DNA of 64,000 bases from Pseudoalteromonas ostreae (GTDB lineage: Bacteria; Pseudomonadota; Gammaproteobacteria; Enterobacterales; Alteromonadaceae), in contig NZ_JAGPYN010000003.1 in NCBI RefSeq assembly GCF_018069805.1, forward strand, positions 186,001 through 250,000, given 5' to 3'. Shown piece after piece: positions 19,240 through 28,506 of this stretch. The position numbers were made by a program, and so were the translations under genes. The first letter of the stretch is position 1. Each line of letters starts with the position of its first letter. The notes below the pieces were generated by a model that had not been told where the DNA came from, ran no database searches, and was given only the letters and a program-made list of their open reading frames with translations.

Positions 19240-20418
19240 ATGAAATCCTTAGTGTCGTTAATCAACTCTTTTTTTTTAGTTACTATTTTGGTGTTATTTC
19301 AGTCGCAGGTTTATGCCAGTGATCAACAATGGCAAAAATTTATTAATGATTATACACGACATCTCGAACATAAATTAAAAAGCAAAGGGATCCCAGGGGC
19401 TGCGTTATCGATCGTTAATGGCTTTGATGATACGCATATACAAGGGTTTGGAGTAACAAAGCTGAGTAAGGGCTTAGCAGTCAATGTACATACTCGGTTT
19501 CGCCTAGCGTCGGTATCTAAAACGTTTGCAGGCTCACTCAGTGCAAAGTTAGCCAATGAGGGAAAATTTTCTTTAGACGACCCCGTGAGTAAATTTATTC
19601 CAGCCTTTGCCAATACGGATTACAAAAATAATCTAAAAGTTTTTCACTTACTCAGTCATTCCAGCGGTTTAGTACCAAATGCGTATGATAACTTGATTGA
19701 ATCAAGAATGAATTACCCTGATATAGTGCAAAAGTTGCTCAGTGTTAAGCCTATTTGCCAGCCAGGGCAATGTTATGGTTATCAAAATGTGATGTTTAGC
19801 TTAATTGCTGAAGTGATCAAAAGCAGTACTAAATTGGATTACTCTCGGTGGATGAATGAGTTTATATTTTCCCCATTAAGTATGAATGATGCTAGCTTGG
19901 GTTATACAGCGATGGTAACGGATGATAATTATGCTCATCCCCATGTAAGAGGGCGCAAACGTTGGCACACTGCTAAATTGAAAAAAAACTACTATAAGGT
20001 TCTTCCCGCAGCGGGTGTAAATGCCAGTGCCAGTGATATGGCTATTTGGTTAAAAGCGCAGCTGGGGTATTACCCAACCGTATTATCAAGCAATGAGCTA
20101 GCCAGTCAGACTCGACCTTATACACATACAAAAAAAGAGTTACGCCGTAGGGTGTGGAAAAAACACTTAACAAAAGCTTATTACGGCTTGGGCTGGCGAG
20201 TATACGACTATGATAATGAAACGCTTTATTACCACAGTGGCTGGGTGCAAGGATATCGCAGTGACCTTGTAGTAATACCGCACTTAAACATAGGCTTCAG
20301 TCTGATCCTTAACGCCGAAACCGGTATCATTAATGAATTAACCACAGAATTTATTGATCGCGTGTTGCTATTCAAACGCTCACAACAACTGACAATGTAT
20401 AAAGAGAAAGGCAAATGA
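19240..20418 (+). CDS. Serine hydrolase, beta-lactamase class C / PBP4* fold
   Basis: A 392-residue exported hydrolase. A signal peptide (about 1-27, ending V-Y-A-S-D) precedes the fold. The three signature motifs are present: S-V-S-K with nucleophile Ser91 and Lys94, Y-Q-N at 181-183, and H-S-G near the C-terminus (Y-Y-H-S-G-W). Members of this family (AmpC-like, EstB esterases, D-amino-acid peptidases) differ in substrate, so a resistance role should not be assumed. The histidine phosphatase gene overlaps its end by 4 bases (ATGA), so the two are translated together. Confidence 0.87.
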   Translation: MKSLVSLINSFFLVTILVLFQSQVYASDQQWQKFINDYTRHLEHKLKSKGIPGAALSIVNGFDDTHIQGFGVTKLSKGLAVNVHTRFRLASVSKTFAGSLSAKLANEGKFSLDDPVSKFIPAFANTDYKNNLKVFHLLSHSSGLVPNAYDNLIESRMNYPDIVQKLLSVKPICQPGQCYGYQNVMFSLIAEVIKSSTKLDYSRWMNEFIFSPLSMNDASLGYTAMVTDDNYAHPHVRGRKRWHTAKLKKNYYKVLPAAGVNASASDMAIWLKAQLGYYPTVLSSNELASQTRPYTHTKKELRRRVWKKHLTKAYYGLGWRVYDYDNETLYYHSGWVQGYRSDLVVIPHLNIGFSLILNAETGIINELTTEFIDRVLLFKRSQQLTMYKEKGK

Positions 20419-20891
20419 AATATGTTTTAGCGAGTTTAATATTACTGTTTACTGCGAATTTAACAGCAGCACCGCAAAGTATTTTTTTGTTTCGCCATAG
20501 TGAAAAATTAACAGGTAACGATCCCCATCTTACGGATGCCGGCAAGCAACGGGCGCAGCAGTTAGTGGGTCTGCTTAGTAAAGTCCAGCCAACAGCTGTC
20601 TTTAGTACTGACTATAATCGCACCATAGAGACTGCAACTCCTATCGCTGAACATTTTAATATTACAATACAAAGCTACGACCCTCGTGACTTAGCCGCAT
20701 TTAAACACATTGTTTTATCGCAAAGTGGCGCAGTGGTAATTGTAGGGCATAGTAATACCACGCCAGAGTTGGCAAAATTAATAGCACGAATAGATGTTGA
20801 AAAGATGCCTGAGAGTGAATTTAACCGCTATTTTATCTTACAAAGCGAAGCGCAAGGCTATCAGTTTAGTGATATGAAGATGAATTTTTGA
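20415..20891 (+). CDS. Exported histidine phosphatase family protein (SixA-like)
   Basis: A 158-residue protein with a signal peptide (about 1-19, ending L-T-A-A-P). The histidine phosphatase core shows F-R-H-S-E-K with R27-H28 as the phosphorylated His motif and V-G-H-S-N-T-T-P-E carrying the second catalytic His. It resembles SixA and phosphoglycerate-mutase-like proteins in size but is predicted to be periplasmic, unlike cytoplasmic SixA. Its start overlaps the stop of the serine hydrolase gene, suggesting a shared function, although none is known. Confidence 0.85.
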   Translation: MKYVLASLILLFTANLTAAPQSIFLFRHSEKLTGNDPHLTDAGKQRAQQLVGLLSKVQPTAVFSTDYNRTIETATPIAEHFNITIQSYDPRDLAAFKHIVLSQSGAVVIVGHSNTTPELAKLIARIDVEKMPESEFNRYFILQSEAQGYQFSDMKMNF

Positions 20892-20942
20892 GCTGTGTGA
20901 TATATTTATTTACAATTTATTGCTGTTGCGTCGCAGACATAA

Positions 20943-20968
20943 AAAAACCAGCAACAGCTGGTTTTTAT
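20943..20968. terminator. Terminator between histidine phosphatase and yhbY
   Basis: AAAACCAGC, loop AACA, GCTGGTTTT: a symmetric hairpin with A and T runs between two convergent genes. Confidence 0.85.
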
Positions 20969-20983
20969 AAAGAGAAGAAGTAA

Positions 20984-21280
20984 TTAATTACGTGGTAATT
21001 GAATTTTCTTTTCTTCACTTTGACGGTAAAGTACAAGCGTGTGACCGATTGATTGTAATTTCTCTGCACCAGTCTCACGAATAATAGCTTCAAAAATCAA
21101 TGCTTTAGTTTCACGATCATCAGTAGGTACTTTTACTTTGATAAGTTCGTGAATTTCTAAAGCGCTTTGAATTTCAACTAATACACCTTCTGTTAAACCG
21201 TTAGAACCTAGTAGTACTACAGGCTTTAGAGAGTGTGCTTGACCTTTTAAAAACTGCTTTTGTTTGTTCGATAATTTCAT
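20984..21280 (-). CDS. yhbY: CRM-domain RNA-binding protein YhbY
   Basis: A 98-residue ribosome-associated protein consisting of one CRM domain. L-S-N-K-Q-K-Q-F-L-K-G-Q-A-H and the G-S-N-G-L-T-E-G-V loop are diagnostic. YhbY binds the large-subunit precursor and is linked to 50S assembly. It is transcribed divergently from rlmE, the arrangement known from E. coli, and the 88-base gap carries both promoters. Confidence 0.95.
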   Translation of the reverse strand: MKLSNKQKQFLKGQAHSLKPVVLLGSNGLTEGVLVEIQSALEIHELIKVKVPTDDRETKALIFEAIIRETGAEKLQSIGHTLVLYRQSEEKKIQLPRN

Positions 21281-21368
21281 GTTGTTACAAATTTTGCTGA
21301 ATATGGCTTGAATTAAGGGTATTCTAACGCCATCTAGAGAATATTACTAATTAGTTGCGTGATAATTT

Positions 21369-21998
21369 ATGACGAATAAAAAACTTTCGGCCAGTTCACA
21401 GCGATGGTTGAAGGAACATTTTGATGATCCTTATGTTCACGAGGCACAAAAGAAAGGTTGGCGTTCTCGTGCGATTTTTAAACTCGACGAGATCCAAAAT
21501 AAAGATAAATTACTACGCCCAGCCATGACCGTGGTTGATTTGGGAGCTGCACCGGGAAGCTGGTCACAGTATTTAGCAGAAAAAGTAGGTGGTAAAGGAC
21601 AAGTCATTGCTTGTGATATATTACCTATGGATTCGCTGGCCGGCGTTGATTTTTTACAAGGAGATTTCCGAGAAGAAGCTGTTTTAGATGCGTTATTAAA
21701 TCGCATTAATGGTAAAAATGTTGATGTGGTGCTCTCTGATATGGCACCAAACATGAGTGGTAATAGCTCTGTTGACCAAGCTGGTAGCATGTATTTAGTG
21801 GAATTAGCACTAGATATGTGTAGCCAAGTTTTAAAGAAAAATGGTGCATTTGTGGTTAAAGTATTCCAAGGTGAAGGCTTTGATGAGTTCTTAAAAACAG
21901 TGCGTGATAGCTTTAAAACTGTAAAAATCCGTAAACCCGACGCCTCACGTGCGCGATCACGTGAAGTATATATAGTAGCGACAGGCTACAAACTGTAG
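21369..21998 (+). CDS. rlmE: 23S rRNA 2'-O-methyltransferase RlmE (FtsJ/RrmJ)
   Basis: A 209-residue SAM-dependent methyltransferase that modifies the 2'-OH of U2552 in the A loop of 23S rRNA at a late stage of 50S assembly. The K-D-K-E catalytic set is visible: Lys in S-R-A-I-F-K-L, Asp in S-D-M-A-P-N-M-S-G, Lys in V-V-K-V-F-Q-G and Glu in S-R-E-V-Y-I-V-A. The SAM loop is [10 protein letters not shown]. It is followed directly by ftsH, as in E. coli, where the pair is heat-shock regulated. Confidence 0.98.
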   Translation: MTNKKLSASSQRWLKEHFDDPYVHEAQKKGWRSRAIFKLDEIQNKDKLLRPAMTVVDLGAAPGSWSQYLAEKVGGKGQVIACDILPMDSLAGVDFLQGDFREEAVLDALLNRINGKNVDVVLSDMAPNMSGNSSVDQAGSMYLVELALDMCSQVLKKNGAFVVKVFQGEGFDEFLKTVRDSFKTVKIRKPDASRARSREVYIVATGYKL

Positions 21999-22055
21999 TA
22001 CAGTTGTCAGGCGTTTAGTTGAATTTAAATTAATTGGATACAAGAGGTTAACCCC

Positions 22056-24008
22056 TTGAGCGATATGGCGAAAAATCTAATACTCTGGCTGGTCATTGCA
22101 GTTGTGCTAATGTCAGTATTTCAGAGCTTTAATGGTGGCGATCAAGTAGATCGTCAAACAAGTTACAGTCAATTTGTAAAAGATGCCCGTAGTGGCGCTA
22201 TACAAGAAGTGGCAATAGAAAGCACCAGCGGTACAATTACTGGTACTAAAACCAATGGCGAACGTTTTCAAACGATCATGCCTATTTATGATAAAGATAT
22301 TCTTAATGACTTATTAAAAAGTGATGTGAATGTCAAAGGTGTTAAGCCTGAAGAACAATCGTTCTTAGCGAGCATCTTAATATCATGGTTCCCAATGTTA
22401 TTACTGATTGGGGTATGGATTTTCTTCATGCGTCAAATGCAAGGTGGCGGTGGCAAAGGTGCGATGTCGTTTGGTAAAAGTAAAGCACGCTTAATGAGCG
22501 AAGACCAAATTAAAACCACCTTTGCTGATGTTGCAGGTTGTGATGAAGCAAAAGAAGATGTCACAGAGCTAGTGGATTTCTTACGAGATCCTTCTAAGTT
22601 CCAAAAACTCGGTGGTAGTATACCTAAAGGCGTACTAATGGTAGGACCTCCAGGTACGGGTAAAACCTTGCTAGCTAAAGCGGTTGCCGGTGAAGCTAAA
22701 GTACCGTTCTTTACTATCTCTGGCTCGGATTTCGTAGAAATGTTTGTCGGTGTGGGTGCTTCGCGTGTTCGTGATATGTTTGAACAAGCGAAGAAAGCAG
22801 CGCCGTGCATTATCTTTATCGATGAGATTGATGCCGTAGGTCGTAAACGTGGCGCTGGCATGGGTGGTGGTCACGATGAGCGTGAGCAAACACTTAACCA
22901 AATGCTCGTTGAGATGGATGGCTTTGAAGGTAACGAAGGGATTATCGTGATTGCCGCGACTAACCGCCCTGATGTACTTGATCCAGCATTACTTCGTCCA
23001 GGTCGTTTTGACCGTCAAGTAGTGGTTGGCTTACCTGATATTCGTGGTCGAGAGCAAATTCTTAAAGTACACATGCGTAAAGTCCCCTTAGGTGACAACG
23101 TTGAAGCGTCAGTTATTGCGCGCGGTACGCCTGGTTTCTCTGGTGCTGATTTAGCAAACTTAGTCAATGAAGCTGCACTTTATGCTGCACGTGGTAATAA
23201 ACGTGTGGTGAGCATGGCTGAATTTGATGCCGCTAAAGATAAAATCATGATGGGCGCAGAGCGCAAGACCATGGTGATGAGCGAGAAAGAAAAAGAAATG
23301 ACCGCGTACCACGAAGCGGGTCACGCAATTGTTGGTCGTATTGTGCCTGAGCATGATCCTGTTTATAAAGTATCGATTATTCCACGCGGCCGTGCCCTTG
23401 GTGTAACTATGTACTTACCTGAACAAGACCGTGTTAGCCACTCTAAAGAGTTACTGGAATCAATGATTTCAAGCTTATATGGTGGTCGTATCGCTGAGGC
23501 ACTTATTTACGGCGAAGATAAAGTGACGACAGGTGCAAGTAACGACATTGAACGAGCAACAGATATTGCCCGTAAAATGGTTACTCAGTGGGGTCTAAGT
23601 GAGAAATTAGGTCCACTAATGTACACTGAAGATCAAAATGAGATGTACATGGGTGGTGGCGGTGGCCGTGCTATGAGCATGTCAGATGAAACGGCTAAAG
23701 TTATTGATGCAGAAGTTCGTTCGTTATCAGATCGTAACTATCAACGTGCTGAGCAAATCTTAAAAGATCATATTGATATTTTGCATTCAATGAAAGATGC
23801 ATTAATGAAATATGAAACCATTGATGCAAAGCAAATTGATGACTTAATGGCGCGTCAGCCAGTGCGTGAGCCTCGTGATGCACATGACCGTCGTGATAAC
23901 ACAGACAAGAAAACAGCGCCTGCGGAAACAAAAGCAGAGCCAATTGTTGATAAAGACGACAAACCAGCGCAAAAAGATGAAACAAATCTTGATGACAAAG
24001 CTGAATAA
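22056..24008 (+). CDS. ftsH: ATP-dependent zinc metalloprotease FtsH
   Basis: A membrane-anchored AAA+ protease that degrades misassembled membrane proteins and regulators such as LpxC and the heat-shock sigma factor. Two N-terminal membrane helices (about 7-25 and 103-121) enclose a periplasmic loop. Walker A G-P-P-G-T-G-K-T is at 197-204, Walker B is I-I-F-I-D-E-I-D, and the zinc motif H-E-A-G-H is at 419-423. The TTG at 22056 has AGAGG about 8 bases upstream and gives M-S-D-M-A-K-N; the ATG three codons later is an equally good start. The C-terminal 40 residues are charged and disordered. A terminator at 24027 separates it from folP. Confidence 0.98.
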   Translation: MSDMAKNLILWLVIAVVLMSVFQSFNGGDQVDRQTSYSQFVKDARSGAIQEVAIESTSGTITGTKTNGERFQTIMPIYDKDILNDLLKSDVNVKGVKPEEQSFLASILISWFPMLLLIGVWIFFMRQMQGGGGKGAMSFGKSKARLMSEDQIKTTFADVAGCDEAKEDVTELVDFLRDPSKFQKLGGSIPKGVLMVGPPGTGKTLLAKAVAGEAKVPFFTISGSDFVEMFVGVGASRVRDMFEQAKKAAPCIIFIDEIDAVGRKRGAGMGGGHDEREQTLNQMLVEMDGFEGNEGIIVIAATNRPDVLDPALLRPGRFDRQVVVGLPDIRGREQILKVHMRKVPLGDNVEASVIARGTPGFSGADLANLVNEAALYAARGNKRVVSMAEFDAAKDKIMMGAERKTMVMSEKEKEMTAYHEAGHAIVGRIVPEHDPVYKVSIIPRGRALGVTMYLPEQDRVSHSKELLESMISSLYGGRIAEALIYGEDKVTTGASNDIERATDIARKMVTQWGLSEKLGPLMYTEDQNEMYMGGGGGRAMSMSDETAKVIDAEVRSLSDRNYQRAEQILKDHIDILHSMKDALMKYETIDAKQIDDLMARQPVREPRDAHDRRDNTDKKTAPAETKAEPIVDKDDKPAQKDETNLDDKAE

Positions 24009-24026
24009 CCGTTAAAATAGCAATAC

Positions 24027-24054
24027 AAAAGCCCCGATTGTCGGGGCTTTTTTG
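24027..24054 (+). terminator. Intrinsic terminator of ftsH
   Basis: AAAAGCCCCGA, loop TTG, TCGGGGCTTTTTT: an 11-bp stem about 20 bases after the ftsH stop. Confidence 0.9.
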
Positions 24055-24109
24055 TAGCTGAATAAATAAAGTAGAAATATCAATGCAATGGATGTATTGA
24101 AGGTGATAG

Positions 24110-24973
24110 ATGACCACAGTTGATTTACCCAGAGGTCGCAGTTTACACCTCGACACCCCAGTGATAATGGGGATTTTGAATGTCACTCCTGATTCTTTCT
24201 CAGACGGCGGACGCTACTATCAAACAGACAGCGCTGTCATAAAAGCTCAAGCCTTATTAGCCGATGGCGCTACCATACTCGATATTGGTGGTGAATCAAC
24301 GCGTCCAGGCGCGCCTGACGTCAGCCTTGAAGATGAATTAGCTAGAGTCATACCCGCAATCGAGGCAATTCGGGCTCACAGTGATAGTGCCGTTAATGAT
24401 TGTATTATTTCGATTGATACCAGTAAAAGTGAAGTTATGCGTCAAGCTATTCTAGCTGGAGCTGATATTGTTAATGATGTCCGTGCTTTACAAGAACCAA
24501 ATACACTGGCAACAGTTGCACAGTTTCCAGATGTCGCAGTGTGCTTAATGCACATGCAAGGTCAGCCCCGTAGTATGCAAACTTCTCCGTATTACGATGA
24601 TTTATTTAGTGAAATAAATGATTTTTTTGTGCAGCGCTTAAGCGCTTGTGAAACAGCGGGGATTCAGCGAAAGCAGCTTATTCTAGATCCTGGGTTTGGC
24701 TTTGGCAAAACCCTTAGCCACAATTTTCAAATACTGGCGCGGTTTAATGAATTTAACCACTTTGGTTTACCTGTTTTAGCAGGACTCTCGCGCAAGTCAA
24801 TGCTTGGCAACTTACTAAATAGACAAACAAATGAGCGCCTTGCTGGTAGTTTAGCTGGGGCATTAATTGCAGCGCAAAATGGCGCAAAGATTATCCGTGT
24901 ACATGATGTAAAAGAAACCGCAGATGTGCTTGGCGTATGGCAAGCCTGTGAACAAGGAATTAAAAATGAATAA
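24110..24973 (+). CDS. folP: Dihydropteroate synthase (FolP)
   Basis: A 287-residue TIM-barrel enzyme of folate synthesis that joins 6-hydroxymethyl-dihydropterin diphosphate with p-aminobenzoate; it is the target of sulfonamides. The signatures [15 protein letters not shown] and [12 protein letters not shown] are intact, as is the C-terminal R-V-H-D-V. It overlaps glmM by 8 bases, so the two are translationally coupled as in E. coli. Confidence 0.98.
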   Translation: MTTVDLPRGRSLHLDTPVIMGILNVTPDSFSDGGRYYQTDSAVIKAQALLADGATILDIGGESTRPGAPDVSLEDELARVIPAIEAIRAHSDSAVNDCIISIDTSKSEVMRQAILAGADIVNDVRALQEPNTLATVAQFPDVAVCLMHMQGQPRSMQTSPYYDDLFSEINDFFVQRLSACETAGIQRKQLILDPGFGFGKTLSHNFQILARFNEFNHFGLPVLAGLSRKSMLGNLLNRQTNERLAGSLAGALIAAQNGAKIIRVHDVKETADVLGVWQACEQGIKNE

Positions 24974-26315
24974 AAGAAAATATTTTGGCACCGATGGTGT
25001 ACGTGGCATGGTGGGTGAGTACCCAATTACTCCTGAATTTGCGCTTAAGCTAGGTTGGGCTGCAGGTAAAGTGCTATCAAAAAACGGCACTAAAAAAGTT
25101 ATCATAGGTAAAGATACCCGTATTTCAGGTTATATGTTAGAAACATCTCTTGAAGCTGGTTTAATTGCCGCTGGTATTGATGTGGTGTTACTTGGCCCGA
25201 TGCCAACCCCCGCTGTTGCGTATTTAACACAGACGTTTCGAGCTGAAGCGGGTATTGTGATCAGCGCATCCCATAATCCATATCACGATAACGGGATTAA
25301 GTTTTTTTGTGGCCGAGGTTTGAAGTTAGCTGATGAAGTAGAGCTACAAATTGAAGCGATGCTTGATGAACCAATGACCTGTGTAGCATCTGATAAGCTA
25401 GGTAAAGCCCGCCGTTTAGAAAGCGCAGATGGCCGTTATATTGAGTTTTGTAAAAGCCAATTCCCACAAGGCCTGTCGTTAGAAGGTTTAAAAATTGTAT
25501 TAGATTGTGCTAACGGTGCTACTTATCATATTGCGCCTTCAGTTATGCGCGAGCTTGGCGCTGAGATAATTAGCCATGCTTGTGAACCCAATGGTGTAAA
25601 TATCAATCTTGAATGTGGTGCAACCCATGTTGATGCACTAAAGCGTAAAGTATTAGAGCATAATGCGGATGTAGGTATTGCCTATGATGGCGATGGTGAC
25701 CGTGTAATGATGGTCGATCACAATGGCCGTGTCTTTGATGGCGACGATATTGTCTATATTATTGCTTGTCAAGCAGCGAATGATGACATGCTTGGCGGTG
25801 GTGTTGTGGGTACTGTAATGTCTAACATGGGCCTTGAAAATGCACTTAAAGGCAAAGGCATCGAGTTTGCCCGCAGTAAAGTGGGTGACCGTTATGTAAT
25901 GGAATTACTACAAGAAAAAGGCTGGAAAATCGGTGGTGAAAGCTCAGGCCACGTATTAAACCTTGACTTGATCAGCACCGGGGATGGCATTATTTCAAGC
26001 CTGCAAGTGCTTGCCGCAATGGTTGCTCAAAACCGCACCCTAAAAGATTTAGGGGCAGGCTTTGTTAAATACCCAATGAAGATGATTAATGTACGTTACA
26101 AAGCGGGCACTGATCCAACGCAAGCGCTAGAAGTAATTGAAGCCGTTGCCAAAGTTGAAGAGCAATTAGCTGGAAAAGGCCGAGTGTTATTACGTAAATC
26201 AGGTACGGAACCGGTTGTCCGTGTTATGGTTGAAGCTGAAGAAGAGAGAATCGTACTCGATAGTGCACAAAAAATTGCTGCAGTTGTCGAATCTATGAGC
26301 AAACAAACTGATTAA
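24966..26315 (+). CDS. glmM: Phosphoglucosamine mutase (GlmM)
   Basis: A 449-residue enzyme that converts glucosamine-6-phosphate to glucosamine-1-phosphate for UDP-GlcNAc, hence peptidoglycan and LPS. The start at 24966 ([14 protein letters not shown]) is the family's normal start and lies inside the folP end. The phosphoserine loop is I-S-A-S-H-N-P and the metal site is D-G-D-G-D-R. The C-terminal phosphate-binding loop R-K-S-G-T-E-P is present. Confidence 0.98.
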   Translation: MNKRKYFGTDGVRGMVGEYPITPEFALKLGWAAGKVLSKNGTKKVIIGKDTRISGYMLETSLEAGLIAAGIDVVLLGPMPTPAVAYLTQTFRAEAGIVISASHNPYHDNGIKFFCGRGLKLADEVELQIEAMLDEPMTCVASDKLGKARRLESADGRYIEFCKSQFPQGLSLEGLKIVLDCANGATYHIAPSVMRELGAEIISHACEPNGVNINLECGATHVDALKRKVLEHNADVGIAYDGDGDRVMMVDHNGRVFDGDDIVYIIACQAANDDMLGGGVVGTVMSNMGLENALKGKGIEFARSKVGDRYVMELLQEKGWKIGGESSGHVLNLDLISTGDGIISSLQVLAAMVAQNRTLKDLGAGFVKYPMKMINVRYKAGTDPTQALEVIEAVAKVEEQLAGKGRVLLRKSGTEPVVRVMVEAEEERIVLDSAQKIAAVVESMSKQTD

Positions 26316-26387
26316 GAACAATAACCTCTTGTAACTTTGGGCGAGTCGAGTTATTATCTCGCCCGCTTTCTAATGTGGAGTGGAAAA

Positions 26388-27137
26388 ATGGCAATACGCA
26401 AGCCGATGGTCGCAGGCAATTGGAAAATGAACGGCTCGAAAGAGTTAGTGCAGCAGTTATCTGACGCAATCAACAACGTAAAATCAGCAGAGATAGACGT
26501 TGTGGTGTTTCCACCTTGCCCATTGTTACCTATGCTAACTGCAACAGGTGTAACAACTGGGTCACAAACGGTTTCTGAAAATAAACCGGGTGCATTTACT
26601 GGTGAAGTTGATGCGCAATTAATTAAAGATTTAGGTTGCCAATATACCTTAGTTGGCCATTCTGAACGCCGTAGTATTTATGGTGAAAGCAATGACACTG
26701 TTGCAGCTAAGTTTGCTCGTGCCCAACAAGTGGGGTTAACACCTATCTTATGTGTTGGTGAAAGTGAACAACAGCGCGAACAGGGTCAAACTGAATTAGT
26801 GGTTGCTGCACAAATTGACGCAGTAATTGATAAATTAGGTCTAGCAGCACTGAAAGATTCTGTGATAGCATACGAGCCCGTTTGGGCCATTGGCACAGGT
26901 AAGACTGCATCGCCTGAACAAGCACAACATGTGCACAAATTTATTCGTGATAAAATTGCTGCTAACAGCAGTGATTTAGCACAAGGGCTGACCATTCTTT
27001 ACGGTGGCAGCGTAAATGAAAAAAATAGCGAATTATTATTTGCACAACCAGATATAGACGGCGGCCTGATTGGTGGCGCTAGTCTAAAAGCAGATTTATT
27101 TACTGCAATCTGTGAAAGTGCAAAAGGGACCGTATAA
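26388..27137 (+). CDS. tpiA: Triosephosphate isomerase (TpiA)
   Basis: A 249-residue TIM barrel that interconverts dihydroxyacetone phosphate and glyceraldehyde-3-phosphate. Catalytic Lys is in G-N-W-K-M-N-G, His in V-G-H-S-E-R-R and Glu in A-Y-E-P-V-W-A-I-G-T-G-K. The ATG at 26388 has GTGGAG upstream and gives the normal N-terminus; the frame is open further upstream without similarity. secG starts 1 base after its stop codon, an arrangement shared with many gammaproteobacteria. Confidence 0.98.
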   Translation: MAIRKPMVAGNWKMNGSKELVQQLSDAINNVKSAEIDVVVFPPCPLLPMLTATGVTTGSQTVSENKPGAFTGEVDAQLIKDLGCQYTLVGHSERRSIYGESNDTVAAKFARAQQVGLTPILCVGESEQQREQGQTELVVAAQIDAVIDKLGLAALKDSVIAYEPVWAIGTGKTASPEQAQHVHKFIRDKIAANSSDLAQGLTILYGGSVNEKNSELLFAQPDIDGGLIGGASLKADLFTAICESAKGTV

Positions 27138-27138
27138 G

Positions 27139-27489
27139 ATGTACGAAATTTTATTAGTAGTTTATTTAGTTGTTGCTTTAGCGCTTGTTGGTATGGTTTT
27201 AATTCAACAAGGCAAAGGCGCAGATATGGGGTCATCATTTGGTGCTGGCGCTTCTGGAACTGTTTTTGGTTCATCAGGCGCAGGTAACTTTATGACTAAA
27301 ACAACTACAGTCTTAGCGAGTATTTTCTTTGTGCTAAGTATTGTACTAGGTAACTTAACTGCAGGTCAGATCAAAAAGACTGACGAGTGGGAAAACCTAG
27401 AAGCAGCACCAGTAGTTGAAACAATTACTCCTGCAGCTGATGATGTTCCAGTAACATCAACGAAAGAGAAATCTGACGTACCAAATTAA
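27139..27489 (+). CDS. secG: Preprotein translocase subunit SecG
   Basis: A 116-residue inner-membrane subunit of SecYEG. The first membrane segment is M-Y-E-I-L-L-V-V-Y-L-V-V-A-L-A-L, followed by the conserved Q-Q-G-K-G-A-D-M-G-S-S-F-G-A-G loop and a second segment at about 53-72. The tail is acidic and variable. The start at 27139 was taken because the family begins M-Y-E; the upstream extension lies in tpiA. It precedes tRNA-Leu(GAG), as secG precedes leuU in E. coli. Confidence 0.96.
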   Translation: MYEILLVVYLVVALALVGMVLIQQGKGADMGSSFGAGASGTVFGSSGAGNFMTKTTTVLASIFFVLSIVLGNLTAGQIKKTDEWENLEAAPVVETITPAADDVPVTSTKEKSDVPN

Positions 27490-27572
27490 TACTTTCAACA
27501 AGTATTGTTAGACGATTTATTCTCCTCAAGTAAATCATTGAGTTTAACACCTAAAGCGAAAGCTTTAACAAT

Positions 27573-27657
27573 GCGGTTGTGGTGGAATTGGTAGACACGC
27601 TACCTTGAGGGGGTAGTGCTTTCGGGCGTGGGGGTTCAAGTCCCCCCAACCGCACCA
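27573..27657 (+). tRNA. leuU: tRNA-Leu (anticodon GAG)
   Basis: An 85-base class II tRNA. Acceptor arms GCGGTTG / CAACCGC pair, and a discriminator A and encoded CCA are at 27654-27657. The D arm has GTGGAATTGGTAGAC, the anticodon stem is CTACC/GGTAG and the loop TTGAGGG gives anticodon GAG at 27607-27609. A long variable arm TGCTTTCGGGCGT is typical of leucine tRNAs, and the T arm GGGGGTTCAAGTCCCCC is perfect. It reads CUC and CUU codons. Confidence 0.97.
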
Positions 27658-27663
27658 TCTTAT

Positions 27664-27698
27664 AAAAACCAGTAACAGCGATGTTACTGGTTTTTTGC
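27664..27698 (+). terminator. Terminator after tRNA-Leu
   Basis: AAAACCAGTAAC, loop AGCGAT, GTTACTGG and TTTTTT begin seven bases after the CCA end. Confidence 0.88.
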
Positions 27699-27732
27699 TT
27701 TTTCATATGCAGTCGATAGAGATTTTCATCTC

Positions 27733-27894
27733 ATACCAATCGTGTTAAGTTACTGACCATTTATAGCGACAGATAAATGGAGTGATAACAAGGCGTAAAT
27801 TTTGACATGTAGTTGTTCTACTTGAAAAAATTATAACGCAGTTAGCGCTTTATTTAGCTCGCTAGAATGGTTAAATATTTAAGTCGATTGGTAT
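27733..27894. repeat. 162-bp MITE-like inverted-repeat element
   Basis: The element begins ATACCAATCG at 27733 and ends CGATTGGTAT at 27885-27894, exact 10-bp terminal inverted repeats. The inversion continues imperfectly inward (TTAAGTTACTGACCATT near the left end against AATGGTTAAATATTTAA near the right). No reading frame of note lies inside. Size and structure fit a non-autonomous miniature transposable element. Nothing else in this window looks like a second copy. Confidence 0.6.
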
Positions 27895-28506
27895 CAGTTC
27901 GTTATCCCCATTTATTAAATTATTTATCTAGACTCAAATGCTAATGATTTCTTAAAAATTATACGCCAGTAGATCTGTTTTTTGGCCAAACACAGTCTTT
28001 TAAGGTGGGATTAATTGGTAATAAGGGCATACTAGAGACCACGTTTGGGCTTGAAAAAATTAAGCGCTGTTTATTTATAAAGTCGATGGTCTAAAAGTTC
28101 AAACCGTGCGCTGCGAACAGATCTATTTCGAACAACTGGACTGCAAGGTTGTAGAGCTGAATGTAAAATAGATCACATACATTTAGTGGTAAAAGTACCG
28201 GCAAAGCTGTCAATATCAAAGTTAGCGGATCTTTATTGATGAGTTCAGCATAGCTCGCTTATATTCAACTCTTTTAACGATAAGTTCTGCTATATTGAAC
28301 AGAGTAGATATTGTTAATATTAGTTCAGTAACGGTGTGCTTAAATAATAGCCTATTAAGTAAAAGACAATCGGTTTCTTTAGTTCTCTAGTATTTTATCC
28401 GGTTTGTGAACTTTTATGGTAATAAAGCTAGATAAATTAAAAATATAGTTAACACTTATAACTAATAGGCCGATAATACACATAGTTAAATAATAAGGTA
28501 GATCGC
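27895..28506. other. Gene-free stretch upstream of the chemoreceptor
   Basis: Apart from the IS200-type remnant at 28094-28239 I see no gene here. The region is AT-rich, especially from 28300 onward, where the promoter of the chemoreceptor at 28507 must lie. Confidence 0.6.
28094..28239 (+). pseudogene. Remnant of IS200/IS605-type TnpA transposase
   Basis: Two frames of this stretch together read E-Q-L-D-C-K-V-V-E-L-N-V and, after a one-base frameshift in an A run near 28166, D-H-I-H-L-V-V-K-V-P-A-K-L-S-I-S-K-L-A. The D-H-I-H-L motif is the H-u-H metal-binding site of Y1 transposases, and the following P-x-K-x-S-(I/V)-S is typical of IS200 TnpA. Both the N-terminal part and the catalytic-Tyr region downstream are missing or unreadable, so this is a dead fragment. 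Confidence 0.6.
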
